Shown here: positions 48,156 to 59,370 of the stretch, piece after piece
Position numbering within the stretch: position 1 is the first letter of the stretch
How the letters are laid out: the number at the start of each line of letters is the position of its first letter
Source of the DNA: Tuctoria greenei
Lineage: Eukaryota > Streptophyta > Magnoliopsida > Poales > Poaceae
Direction: 5' to 3'
DNA: 64,000 nucleotides
NCBI GenBank assembly: GCA_036927565.1
Contig: JAYESD010000002.1
Span: 223,265,882-223,329,881, forward strand
Notes under the pieces: generated by a model
What the model was told of the DNA's origin: nothing
Seen by the model: the letters and a program-made list of their open reading frames with translations, nothing else
Database searches by the model: none
Translations under genes and position numbers: made by a program

Positions 48156-48411
48156 AAGAATTTAGAATTTGAAAAGAAACACCCCAACTATATGCATCAA
48201 GGTATATGTAACTAAACAACTCCCCTATTAATACTGATAACCCTATTAGAGGATGTGGACAAGGATCCTACAACTCCCTACTATGTGCGGATGTGGACAA
48301 AATGTTAGACGTCCCACAACTTGCACTAAGCACACAAACTCAAGCACAGACCAGGAAATTTAGCACACCACACTAAATATGAATAAAATGATCTAAATGC
48401 TTTTCTACCTC
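48156..48411 (-). other. Tekay spacer between leader ORF and gag
   Basis: About 250 bases without a coding signal. The plus strand shows two imperfect copies of 'atgtggacaa...cctacaactccctac' around 48250-48310. Confidence 0.4.
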
Positions 48412-49346
48412 CTAGGCAGGAGACCTAGTCCTAATTATGTGATATGTGGCTGTCCTGGTAGAGAGGCGATGAAGTGATGGTGACGGCGAGGCATACATGG
48501 GCGGACGCCAAGGTGAGTTGGCCGTCCATATAGGCGCTGGAGATATTGCTACACCATTGACTTCTACGGTGGCACGGACTTCCTCTTGCTTCTCCATAAT
48601 GAACAACTTCTTACAAAGGTAACGGATCTCTTTCATCGCATCAGCATAGTAATTTCCCAAATTCACCAATACCTCCTGAGATCTGTTAGTGGCACGGGAA
48701 CTGACTTGAGCTCCATCTTGCAGCCTTAAGATTTCCCTTGTCCCCTTCTTGCATTGTGAGTGCAATGCAAAGTTAGTACCTCCAACTTGCTCCCGATAGA
48801 TTTGGCACAATCTGTTGAGTGCGTCCAAGCAACATCATCAATAGCTTGCCCCCTGGTGCTTCTGCATGTGGATGCAAAGTATCGGGTGAGCACCTCATCT
48901 GTAGCAAGAACAATAACTTGAGCCCTGCATTTTTCACATCAATGGCGAGGAATCCTCTTAACATAGTACTCTGGGTGCATTTTGCATAGATCAAGGAACT
49001 CCTTCAATTGCTTCACTGCAAATCCTCCATCAGTGTCGTCGGAACAAAATTCTTGGGCATCACGATAAACTATGCATTTGTCCTCCTTTGTGGCATCACT
49101 AGGTTGTGAGGCATTTCTTTGGACTTTGAGTACTTCTTCATATGCAGCTGGTTCATTTTCATCCTCCTCATGTGCTTCACCTTCCTGTTCCTCACTATCA
49201 TACATTTCCACCATCTCCGGATCTTCCTCTTCCTTATTTGCATAAGATTCCACCATCCCGGGGTCTTCCTTTGTCGTGTTGGAATGTTCATGCTCGACTT
49301 CCTTTGTGGGTGAATTCACTTCCTCCTCCTCTTGAGCGGGTTTCAT
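48412..49346 (-). pseudogene. Unrecognised same-strand ORF upstream of Tekay gag
   Basis: Three overlapping minus-strand frames that look like one broken ORF. 49346-48939 begins MKPAQEEEEVNSPTKEVEHE, is highly acidic (repeated EED/EEE blocks) and runs into QLKEFLDLCKMHPEYYVKR. One frame over come CEKCRAQVIVLATDEVL-like and STRGQAIDDVAW-like stretches. 48828-48412 continues with LNRLCQIYREQVGGTNFALH, then NYYADAMKEIRYLCKKLFIM. The product would be ~300 residues. I see no retroviral motif (no CCHC knuckle, DSG or YxDD) and cannot name a family. It may be a captured host gene fragment or an element-specific accessory ORF. Confidence 0.5.
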
Positions 49347-49714
49347 TTTCTACTCATGCGAGGCATAAGCTTGCTTCCAAGGGGTGGCAAACGAGCTCTC
49401 TTGCAGGTTGTCATTTTGGTGTGAGTTATCTACAAGAAACTGTGAGAAAAATAGAGGAAAACAAAAATATCAATTCTGAAATTGCAGCAGCCATAAATCA
49501 AGATTAGAAGATGTGCATTTGCTCAAAAAGATGGAAAAGTAGCAAAAATTGCAGCAGCAGCAAAAAGCACAAATTTTTCAGCTGTATATACCTAGTGAAG
49601 GCAAAATAGTGCAAAACAGGCTAATTTTGAACAGGAAAGAAGTGCTAAGTGATCTGTGGTGTCCATTCTAACTGGGCATACGTCCTACGGTCAAACACAG
49701 CTCTGATACCAAGT
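49347..49714 (-). other. Tekay leader and primer-binding site
   Basis: The minus strand next to the LTR reads TTGGTATCAGAGC (plus 49700-49712), a perfect initiator-Met tRNA binding site two bases from the LTR. The remainder is non-coding leader. Confidence 0.85.
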
Positions 49715-51452
49715 TGTGACACCCAGTTCTAAAAATGAACCAAGCGTACTACATCAACCAAGGGCCCCCTCTTGATCCATTCGGATCCCAGGATAGTCCC
49801 ACCAATCTCTACAAACCCATCCGACTACCCCTTCTCCGAGCATTCTTAATGGTCCAAATAATACCGGCAAAATTCTAATTAGTCACCTAATCCGCACCCA
49901 TACTTGGCCCTGTAGTGGCACTGTAAATCCTAGATGGTCGCTCCACGAACCGTTCCTTAGATCTAAAGCAAGCAAATCCACCAAAATAGTCCAACCCATT
50001 CCACATAACCGACTTGCTTAGATCCCAAGGCACCATGTTGCTAAAAGGTCATTATTATCAATTCTCATCACTATGGTGTTCAATAGTTCATAATTAAGTA
50101 ATATGGTTATTTCCCAAACCCAACTGAGTAATGCGAAGCAAAAGTGTAAAATACCCTTCCCGACTCTCTACAATATGTTCAAGCGACAAGGGTGGCCATA
50201 CAAAACCAGTAAATTCCAACGATTGGGTTTTCCCATCAATTGACACAAGCATGCAATTTTGCAAATAAAACATTTAAAAACTTGAATCAAAATGATCAAG
50301 GACACTTGCCTTGCTCCTGAGCTTGAGTTGGACTAAAGACTTCGAAACTCTGGTTCTGCAAGTCCTCGAAAGCACTCTCTACGACAATTCCTTCCATTCC
50401 TAGCGACAAACATGCAAAACAAACGATACAATGAAATAATGCTCATATAGTACTCAATATGCCATGATATGCATGATTAATGCAACTGTGTGGAAAAACA
50501 TATTAATGAGTTGCTATTAATGTTTAATAACTAGTTACAATAGTTTCTAACAAGTTTGGACAGGTTTGGAATCAATTTATATCAAAATTGAGTTTGATTC
50601 AGGAATTTTCCAAATTCAGACACTGGACAAGTCCGCTACCAAGGCCGTACTAGTCCGCCCTGTCCATAAATTGTGAAGTAGGGTTTTCTTGATCTGCTAG
50701 AATTGGGGTTCAATTTGCATGAAAACTTGTTTGTAGAGGGTGTACCATGTGTCTAGAGATCCAAGGGTCGAAGATTTGATGCAACACTTGAATCTTGACG
50801 TCTAGGGCTTGATGAAGATGAGTTGATTAGGGTTTGATGATGAAGAATGTCAATTTGTGAAAAAGTTGATAAAGATCGATCTTGATTGGTGTTGCTCCCT
50901 CTTCTCCTCCTTATCTTTGCTCTTGGACTTCCTCTTGACGTCGGCGCAAGGCTAAGGGTGGCAGCGGGGGTTTTCTCAAAGATTGAAGAGGTGAGGGTAT
51001 TGGGTTGTTTATATTGGGGTGGAGAGGTAGGGTTTTGAGGTGAATTCCAAGAATAATTTAGTGGAGGACGTGTAGGGGCTGATGTGGGGTCCACTTGGGC
51101 TCCTCTGAGGTTGGGCACGAAGTTCTTGGCCCCAAATTAGGCAATTACCCAAAAACAGACTGTGGGAAAATAATAGAATTTGAGTGGGTTTTAGGAGGCC
51201 AGACTAGTCTGCATAAGGGACCGGACAAGTCCATTTTGGAACAGAAGCAACATCAGACTAGTCCGGTGTATAAGGCCGGACAAGTCCGGTGTTGCAGAAT
51301 AAAATGCTTCCGAACTAAAATTCAACAAGGAACGGACTAGTCCGTTTGGACCACGGGCTAGTATGGACAACATCAGACACCAAGCCGGACTAGTCCGTGC
51401 ATTGCGCCGGACAAGTTCGTGCTCTGAAGGAACTGAATTTTTTGAATGACCG
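49715..51452 (-). repeat. Tekay 5' LTR, internally deleted and truncated
   Basis: On plus it begins TGTGACACCC after the primer-binding site. After ~40 bases it jumps to sequence equivalent to ~39330 of the other LTR, so ~870 bp have been lost. It is collinear thereafter, with the GGACTAGTCC palindromes at 51334 and 51387. It ends near 51452 where Copia-3 begins; the exact edge is uncertain because both sequences carry similar 'gtcggactagtccgg' motifs. Confidence 0.8.
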
Positions 51453-52415
51453 TTGTTGGTCGAATTAGTCTGTTGTTGGTCGGACTAGTCCGGTTTGTCA
51501 TGAACGTTTGAAATTCAAACGTTAGAGGATACATCACTCTCCGTGGAGCGTGACATAGTGTGGACCCAGTAGGATGGACTAGTCAGTAGTCCCTGTCCGT
51601 ACTAGAGCAAACATTCGCTGCAGGCAACAGTTAGATTTTGGGACCCCTATAAAAAGGGGACCCATAGCTCCCATTTGGGTACCTTTCAATCCTAGTGCCA
51701 CCACAAGTTGCCTTGAGCCATTGTAAGCCTTCTACTTCGCCTACTTGCCCTCTAGAACCAAATCATGAGGAGATTAGGCTTTGGTAAGGGTAGAGAAGGA
51801 AGATCATCTTGCTTTTGCTCTCGGTTTGATCTCTTGCACTTGGTGTCGCATTTTGTGGCTTGTGGATATTGAGCTTCTTGTGCTCCTCATTGCAAATCAT
51901 TAGTGGGAGCATCAACTTGCGAGAAGATCCAAGAACTTGGTGATTACCCTTGTGGTTAATGGAAACCATGCAAACCTTTTATGGTGGCATGGTGAGATTA
52001 GGGTCAAGTGAGACCCGATACTTTTGTGGACTTCGCAACGTGCATGTAGGCTTCTTTGTGAAGCTGAACCATAGGATAAATTGTGTCTCACTTGTCGCTT
52101 TACTTTCCGCTATTCACTAGAATTGCTTTTAGGGTTCATATCGTTCTTCACATTGTAATTCATTGAAATCGTGCAACCAATCTGCTCTCACTTGTTAATC
52201 TAAGTTGTATTAGATTCCTAGGCATGGTATCTATCTTGCGTCAAACTAAAATCTGCAAATTACTTGTAGAAATCATGTTTTTGGATTTTCCCTATGTACT
52301 GAGCATACTAGTCTGGCCCAAACCAGACTAGTCTGACCTTAGAGTTTTAATCTTGTTTGATTAAGCAATTTCAGGTCATATTGCCTATTCACACCCCCCC
52401 TCTAGGCAACTTTCA
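51453..52415 (+). repeat. Copia-3 5' LTR
   Basis: About 950 bp. The start is TTGTTGGTCG at 51453 or TGTTGTTGGTCGG at 51471 (the two are a short tandem duplication). The end is CTTTCA after a 'cacccccc' run. A TATAAAAA box lies near 51650 within 'cccctataaaaagggg'. Near the end, 'aaaccagactagtctgacc' (52320-52340) echoes the GGACTAGTCC palindrome at its start. A degenerate Met primer-binding site (ttcataccagggcggg) follows. Confidence 0.75.
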
Positions 52416-53312
52416 ATTCATACCAGGGCGGGTCTCTCTATCAAGAGTCTAACCACTCAGAGAGAAGATGGCCGGAAGGGGTGAAAATGAGGTCCTAGTG
52501 ATCAGCGATGGAGATGACAAAACGAAGAACGTCGATTTGCTTTAAGACGATCCAAATGACTAAAAAGAAGTCCGCCAACTAAAGGCACGACTTCGTGAGA
52601 AGCTAGGTCTTCTTAAGAAGGAGACCAAGGCGATTAGTGCAACCAACAACGACAATGGGAGTGGTTCACAAGACTACTCCCGATATCCTTACAATTATGA
52701 GCGCCTAACTTCTAGCAATCACTATTTGTCTATTCCTATTGGGAAACCCCCTCCCCCCTAATTTGATGGAAATGATTACTCTATGTGGAAGTATAAAATG
52801 AAGATGCACCTCATTTTTTAAACCCTAGCTTGTGGCAAGTTGTTCTGACAGGTGTTCATCTTCCCAAGAATGAGGAACATATTACCCCAGAGCAAGCCTT
52901 CCTACTCCACCGCAATACTCAGGTGGTTGGAGTGACCACCTCCTCCTTGACTTGAGAGGATTTCAATCGAATTGATGGGTTGGAGGTGGCCAAGGACATG
53001 TGGGATACGCTCAAGATATCGAATGAGGGCAATCGTGTCATAAGGGAGGCGAAGATCGAGATGATCGAAGGAGAACATGGGAGGTTCACCATCATGGATG
53101 GTAGACCCCCCAAGACATGTACAACCACCTCAAGGTGCTCATTAACAAGAGTCGTTCATATGACGCACTCGATGGATGGACCACGATGTAGTAAAGATAA
53201 TGATTTGGGCATTCATGCCTCGAAATGTCGCTCTTTGCTCCTTGATTTGTGTGAGTCTGGGATTTTACAAGATGACTCTAGAAGAAGTGCTAGGGAGAAT
53301 CATCAACCATGA
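52416..53312 (+). pseudogene. gag: Copia-3 gag, N-terminal part
   Basis: ATG at 52468 (MAGRGENEVLVISDGDD) and many stops. Recognisable: FDGNDYSMWKYKMKMHL (~52765), a decayed middle region readable in three frames (52850-53240), and TLEEVLGRIINHEM at ~53275, where the gag is interrupted. The order fits Copia gag. No intact frame. Confidence 0.8.
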
Positions 53313-53472
53313 GATGCCCGATGGGTACCTAAGACCCGCCCGAAACCTGTTGGGTGTGGGTGCGGGTGCTATTTTCCACCCAATGGTGCGTGTTCGGGTA
53401 CAGAATTCCACCAGCACACAATTTCAATTAGGGCGGGTTTTCGATTCACTCGACCCACTGCCATCCCTAGAT
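53313..53472 (-). mobile_element. Possible hAT-like MITE
   Basis: About 160 bp. The right end, read on minus, is TAGGGATGGCAGTGGGTCG; the left end reads GATGCCCGATGGGTACC, an imperfect inverted counterpart. The interior has repeated 'ccgggtg/gggtgcggg' wording characteristic of some grass hAT termini. Target duplications are not clear. It could instead be part of a longer decayed insertion reaching ~53690. Confidence 0.3.
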
Positions 53473-53742
53473 AGTAGTGGGCCTTATGGGCCTAACCCTA
53501 TCGTAGCAACCTGCTACAGTAGGGTTAGGGTTTTTGTTCTTACCTCCTCAATATAAAGAGGGTCATGGTGTACTCTAGAGAGTAAGCAAGAAAAAAGATG
53601 AATAATCAAGTTTCATAACATTGGTGTTGGGGAATCAGTGTCAGTTGAAAAAGAAAAAAAGCCAACTAACCTGTTTGTTGTTTAAAGCCATTGAATTGGG
53701 GGGCAAAGCGTCCGAGTTTGGCCTTAAATTGGATAGCCGCAA
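53473..53742 (+). other. Unassigned insertion-like sequence in Copia-3 gag
   Basis: The gag reading is absent here. There is a 'caatataaagagggtcatgg' TATA-like box, 'gtttcataacattggtgttgg' and an A-rich stretch. The layout resembles a short LTR followed by a degenerate primer-binding site (a TRIM-like fragment), but I cannot pair it with a second copy. Confidence 0.3.
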
Positions 53743-54223
53743 TTGGTGTTCTATCAAAAGCCCATAGTTTCCCAAGAAATCTCCAAATGCGTAAGCAAGT
53801 TCCCCCTGTTTTTAGGAAGAAGAGGCAATGTTCTACAACGACCTCTAAAAGCTCACCTCCTCAAAGAAGAAAGATGTTGCATTCAACACAACATCATGAA
53901 GATCCAAGAACAAGAGGAAAGTGGTGAAGAGCGCCTTAACACCGATGAGGAAGAGGCACTCTTCATCAAAATGTTCAAGAGGATGATAAGAAGGGGGGGG
54001 AGCTACCATCATGAAAACAAGAAGAATAACGAGGGCATGTCCCAAAAGAAGAAATTCTTCAAGAGTAAGAAGCAATCAAGACAATCCCACCTTGGGAAGG
54101 AGTGGGATTCAAAAGAAGACTCCTCAGTCGAAGAAGAGAAGATGACAACAATTGTCATGAAGAGATCAACTATGGAGAACAAGTTCTTCCCCAACATGGA
54201 GAGCTCAAGAACAACATACCTCA
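53743..54223 (+). pseudogene. gag: Copia-3 gag, basic C-terminal part
   Basis: A frame with acidic then basic composition: ESGEERLNTDEEEALFIKMF, MSQKKKFFKSKKQSRQSH, EWDSKEDSSVEEEKM, reaching RTTYLM at the insertion site. This is the usual stretch before the zinc knuckle of Copia gag. The frame stays open across the Reina-like insertion into 62111 when that insertion and one duplication are set aside. Confidence 0.7.
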
Positions 54224-55140
54224 TGATGAGGACATAACTCCTATGGATATACACAACACTCCATTGAACGTACAAGATGCAATCAATAGAATTCGCACAC
54301 AACAATTAATTTCAGAGGTGAGCTCATTCTTATATGTTTCCTTATATATAACTGAGAATAGATTGCTACCTAATAATTTAATTGTGATTAGGATACATGG
54401 AGTGATTCAGGGAGTAACTGGGGGAAGGTTTAGGGGCGTGGACGACAAGAGGATACGTTCAAAGAAGATGGAAACCGACCCCAACTCAAAATCGTGTCCA
54501 ACTCGGAGTCGAGGAGCAGTTCGCACTAAAACAGATGTCCAGGACGCATACGATCTCTGTTTTGGACGTTCTACATATGCATGGAAAGGGGAGAGGATAA
54601 ACTTTCCAATGCCTATAGTACCATGTCAAAATTCCTTCGGAGTCGACGGAAATCATCGATACAAAATTGAGTTCAGAATCTGTCAGGGTGCTGCACCACC
54701 ATATTGGTCCATTGGGCCTTGTATCAAGTCTACATCTCTTATTTTCGCGACTTAGGATTAGGTCACGACTCCAACACCCCCTTGGACGTCCTCCCACCTA
54801 TATATACTTCATAGTAGCTGCCATGAACAATTGGGTTTTGCTTAGATTAATCTGTTATCCGCAGTTTTGCCGTTCATCGGTTTGTGAGACTCCCACTTAG
54901 CAATTCAGATTGCTTCTATCTTGTGCTTGCTTCTGTTCTCGGTTGCACTTGCAGGGATTAGGCTTCTTGGAGAGGTCAATCGTGTGCAGCATGTTTGATA
55001 ACCAACGGAGCGGTGGTGTAGTGATTGCAGGGGTTTTTCGTGTTCTACTCGAGAGCCTCGGATCGTTAATGTGAATATCTCCATTAATCGACTTATCCAT
55101 TACCTTTCGGAAGATCGGGCCTAAACCTTTTTCTCTATCA
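54224..55140 (+). repeat. Reina-like 5' LTR
   Basis: 917 bp, TGATGAGGACAT to TCTCTATCA. A TATATATAC box lies near 54800. The first ~170 bases are open as the tail of the pol frame (NTPLNVQDAINRIRTQQL, EVSSFLYVSLYITENRLLPN), because in this family the pol frame runs into the 3' LTR. It is not an independent gene here. Confidence 0.88.
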
Positions 55141-55683
55141 ATTGGTATCATATTTCCAGGTTGACCGTTAGGTAATTCATCTATCCTTTCAATTACTTTG
55201 TTTTTCATACCTAGAGTCCACAAAAAGGCCACAAAAAACATGTAGTTTAGTAGATCTATTCATCACTTTGTCCAAACCACGATTGAGCCTTTGCAACTTT
55301 GTTATTCAGTTTGGTTTTGTTGATTTTGTGTCCATGGTTGAGTCATATTGCTGGTTTAGAAAGTGTTTTTGGTATTAGTTTGAGTTTTGCATTGTGTCGA
55401 TTCAACTTTTTGAATCGCATCATCTCGTCTAGATTAGTTTCATCTCTGTCCAGTTCGGTATTTTAATCATATCTCATACATACAAACTTGGAATTTGGCG
55501 TTTTTGTACATTCTGGAAAGCTTAAGAAGTTCTCCACAACTTTCATATTCAAAGGTTTGCCATAAAATGGAGTTATCGTAGTCAAAAGTGCATTAGATCA
55601 ATGATGAGATCAAGCACATTGTCATTGCACATACAAGCACAACACAAATGTTTATTTGTTTTGGATACTATCTCGAGTGATTG
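55141..55683 (+). other. Reina-like primer-binding site and leader
   Basis: ATTGGTATCA directly follows the LTR (Met-type primer-binding site, degraded after ten bases). Then comes T-rich leader with 'tttaatcatatctcatacatac' and 'ctggaaagcttaagaagttctcc', wording typical of the leader of grass Reina-type elements. No ORF. Confidence 0.7.
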
Positions 55684-55812
55684 TGATGGAAATATTGGGG
55701 AGAAAATAATTATTGTATTTTATTGATTAAAAATCCCAAGGGGTGGTACATATATATAGGGGGGTCAGGGGACCTCCCTTGGTTACATAGGCAATGTGGT
55801 ATTATTCTAACA
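55684..55812 (-). repeat. Copia-4 3' LTR
   Basis: 129 bp, TGATGGAAAT...TCTAACA on plus. The adjoining plus-strand 'ctcccccgcag' is the complement of the polypurine tract (CTGCGGGGGAG on minus), fixing the minus orientation. It contains a 'catatatatagg' box. Confidence 0.92.
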
Positions 55813-58297
55813 CTCCCCCGCAGTCTGAATGTCTATTAGCTAGAACATTCAGACTGTATCGAAACTCCACAAACACCAAAGATGGCAGCCCCTTGGTGAA
55901 GTTGTCCGCATACTGTGAGTTGGTGGGAACGTGAAGAACTCAAACTGCACCAGTGGCCACCTTGTCGCGAAAGAAGTGCAAATCAATCTCGATATGCTTG
56001 GTGCGTTGATGTTGCACCGGATTGGTCGAGAGATACATAGCACTGACATTGTCACAATAGACCAAAGTGGCCTTCTGTAGTGGACAGTGAGGTTCCTCCA
56101 GCAACTGATGCAACCAAGAAGTTTCGGCCACGGTGTTGGCTACAGCACGATATTCTGCTTCGGTCTTGGAGCAGGATACCGTGTGTTGGCGCTTCGAAGA
56201 CCAGGAGACCAGATTATCAACGAGGAAGATACCGTATCCGGAGGTGGAACGACGTGTGTCAGGGCAACCGACCCAATCAGCATTAGAATATGCCACAAGC
56301 TCGCTAAACGAAGAGCGACGAAGCTGAAGACCATGATCCAAGGTGCCTTGAATGCATCGATGAATGCATTTCACCAATGCAAGATGAGGCTCATGAGGAT
56401 CATGCATATAGAGACACACCTGCTGCACGGCATATGCAATGTCGGGTCGAGTGTAGGTGATATATTGCAGGGCTCCAGCAAGACCACGATAGTGAGTAGC
56501 ATCCGAAACCGCAACACCATTGGATGATAACTTGGCACACGTATCGACTGGAGTAGAACATGATTTACAATCAGTCATGCCTGCTCTCTCAAGTATCTCA
56601 ACCATGTACTATCGCTGTGAGAGGAAGAAGCCTGCACTGCTCCGAGTAACAGTTATGCCCAAAAAATGATGTAGGTTGCCCAAATCCTTCATTGAAAATT
56701 CTGCAGCAAGAGCATCAATAATGCGATAGGGCAGTGGTGCTAATGAGGCAGTCAGAACAATATTATCAACATATAGCAATAGATAAGCCATGTTTGTGCC
56801 ATGCCGGTAGACGAAAAGCAAAGTATCGGACCGAGCACCAGTAAATCCAAATGAGATAATATGAGAAGCAAAGTGGTTGGTTCAGGCATTAGGAGCTTGC
56901 TTCAAACCATATAGGGACTTGTTCAGTCGACAGACAAAATCTGGACGAGCAGTATCAAAAAAACCAGAAGGTTGCTCACAATGGACTGTCTCGGATAGAG
57001 TAACATGCAGAAAAACATTCTTCACATCAAGTTGGTGAACGGGCCAATCACGAGAGAGTGCAACTGATAGAACGGTACGAACTGTAGCAGGCTTCACCAC
57101 ATGGTTGAAAGTCTCACCAAAGTCAACACCAGGCTGTTGAGTAAAGCCACGAAGAACCCAACGAGCGTTGTAACAATCAAGAGAGCCATCTGGGTGAATC
57201 TTGTGACAAAAAACCCACTTCTCAGTGATGACATTCATACCTGGAGGACGTGGCACGAGATCCCAAGTGCTGTTTGCCTGTAGAGCTGTGAATTCCTCGA
57301 TCATGGCCTCTCGCCAATTGGGATCAGCAGGAGCACCACGATAAGTCTTCAGAATCTGTGACAATGTTGAGGCTTGAAGGTTCAGACACTGCACAGGAAG
57401 ACGAAGACCGGCCTTCGCACGTGTCCGCATGTTATGCTCATTGTCGATAGGTGGCACCTCGAGCACAGACCGTGGACCACGTACAAAACCTAGTTGCTGG
57501 TGAAGGGAAATTGGTGTAGACGTCGGAGAGACGTAGCCGGGAGGAGTGTCGCGTGACGAGGACGAGCTCGGGGTGGTCTGACCGCACGAGGTAGCGGTTG
57601 GACCACCCGGCGAACAAAGGCTCGCCTGGTGTTCGGGACGAGTACTATAGGCTGGACCATAAGGATCCGCAGCGAGACCATCGTGAGTCACGATGGGATG
57701 TCGAGGCGAATAGAGGTCCGCCTGTCCTCTGTTGGGGATGTCGTCGGGTGGACAGAGGCCAAGAAGGCCTCTGTGCATAGGCGCGGTGTGACTGGCTGGA
57801 GCCGAGGTCTGACCTTTAGATTCGTAGAAGCCTACTGGAGGCCCACGTTGACGAGTACCTGCAAAACAGTCAGTGCTAGGGAGCATCAATGAATCGTTAG
57901 TATAAAAAAGAAAGTCAAAGTGGGATGAAGGAGGGTTGGAGATTTCCACAAACGGAAAGGAGGACTCAACAAAAGTCACACGACAAGAAATAATGATACG
58001 GTTTGTGACTAGGTCTAGGCATTGGTATCCTTTTTGATCGGATGGATAGCCAAGGAAGAAACAAACTGTAGAGCGAGGAGAAAACTTGTGTTCAGCTGTG
58101 GCAGAGATATTTGGGTAGCACTTGCAACCGAAAACGCGTAGGTGGGAAATATCAGGTTGGGTGCCAAAGAGGGCGAAATGTGGTGCAGCAAAGGGGAGCG
58201 TTTTGGATGGTCGCAAGTTTATGAGGTGTGTAGCGGTGTGGAGCGCTTTTACCCAATAACCGGTTGGAACACTAGCTTGGAACATAATCGAGCGCAA
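55813..58297 (-). pseudogene. pol: Copia-4 integrase C-terminus, RT and RNase H
   Basis: One minus-strand frame, continuous with the frame starting at 59311. Integrase tail (MFQASVPTGYWVKALHTATH, LFGTQPDISHLRVFGCKCY), a long S/P-rich linker (~57850-57450), RT (WREAMIEEFTALQANSTWDL, QLDVKNVFLHVTL, YGLKQAPNA, then YVDNIVLTA where the second Asp of YVDD is Asn) and RNase H (TRPDIAYAVQQVCLYMHDPH, SNADWVGCPDTRRSTSG, TEAEYRAVA, CDNVSAMYLSTNPV). Stops at 56880 (TGA), 56606 (TAG) and ~55937 (TGA) are the visible breaks; no frameshift is seen. The RT change is a second reason to expect inactivity. Confidence 0.93.
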
Positions 58298-59370
58298 AGT
58301 ATCATTGGTGGTTCAAATAATATGATCAGCACGTCCATTTTGAGGAGACATGTGAGGACAAGAGAGACGCAAAAAAACACAAAGACGGAGAAAGAATGCG
58401 CATGATGTGGAATTATCGAATTCACGACCATTATCACATTGGATTGCCTTTATGGTGCGGCCAAATTGAGTGGATACATAGGCAAAAAATTATGTCAAGG
58501 TCGGAAAAGTGTCCGATTTGAGGTGTAGAGGAAAAGTCCACGGATAATGAGAGCAGTCATCAAGAACAACAAGATAATACTTGTGACCAGAAACACTTTG
58601 CACGGGAGATGTCCATAGATCACAATGTATTAAATCGAAGTTGTTCGAAGCATGAGAATTTGATAGAGAAAATGGAAGACGTGTGTGACGACCAAGCTGA
58701 CAGGCATGACAAAGAGTGTCAAGTTCCTGTTTATTACACTGTGGAAATAACCTAGACAAAGCCTCGAAACCTAAGTGATCAAGATGATGATGCCAAAGCG
58801 TGGACGGTGTGGTTGCTGCGGCTAAGGCATGTGGTGGAGAAAGCATCGGCAAGGATATGGAGTAGAGATGCCCGGAACTATTACATCTGGCGATCACGTT
58901 CTTGGTGTCCAGATCCTTCACAGAAAGACCAAATAGTTCAAATTCAATGGAAACTTTATTATCAGTAGTGAACTGACGAACAGAAACCAAATTTTTAATT
59001 ATGTGAGGAGACACAAGAACTCGATGCAAATGTAAAGGACGAGCGGATGTAGAGAAAGAAGTGTGACCCGTGGAGGTGACGGGTAGTAATGACCCATTAC
59101 CGACAACGATAGACAAAGGAGTCGAATAAGAAGGAGGATGGGAGGAGGAGAGGTTACCGAGGGAGGAGCACATGTGGCTATCGGCGCCGGAGTCCACGTA
59201 CCATTCTGTAGACGGTGGCGGCGTCAGTGACATGGTGTTGAACGAGTTAGCCAGCTCGTTCTGATCCCATATTGTAGAAGATGCGACGTAGTTGGAAGCT
59301 CCCCCGTACACAGATCTAGTGGTTGGATCACCAGGAGCCGCGGTCTGGCCGCTGTAGAAGGAGGGGTCTC
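58298..59370 (-). pseudogene. pol: Copia-4 protease and integrase
   Basis: From ~59370 in the pol frame: WYVDSGADSHMCSS (protease, intact DSG), LHRVLVSPHIIKNLVSVRQF, the GAG-pre-integrase zinc region (LWHHHLDHLGFEALSRLF, CHACQLGRHTRLPF) and the integrase core (LIHCDLWTSPVQSVSGHKYY; AIQCDNGREFDN; PQNGRADHII, where the usual catalytic Glu of NGxxE is replaced by Asp). Stops lie at 58490-58488 (TAA) and ~58310 (TGA), in the same frame. Confidence 0.9.

Larger units (their letters stand above)
38416..51452 (-). mobile_element. Tekay-type Gypsy element, deleted and interrupted
   Basis: Minus-strand element with LTRs at 38416-41042 and 49715-51452+, primer-binding site, unknown leader ORF, gag, protease, RT and part of RNase H. 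The integrase and chromodomain region is missing: RNase H joins the 3' LTR directly at ~41043. Gag is split by LTR-X copy 2. The right LTR is cut by Copia-3. Assignment to Tekay/Del chromoviruses rests on the PBS type, gag (DDWLNSVEQKL) and RT wording. Confidence 0.85.

Noticed and set aside
54102..54755. 217-codon plus-strand frame read as one gene
   Set aside because: Spans the junction of Copia-3 gag and the Reina-like LTR. Its middle part is the pol tail that the LTR happens to encode, so it is a chimera of two elements.
56087..56527. 146-codon plus-strand frame
   Set aside because: Antisense to the well-supported Copia-4 RNase H.
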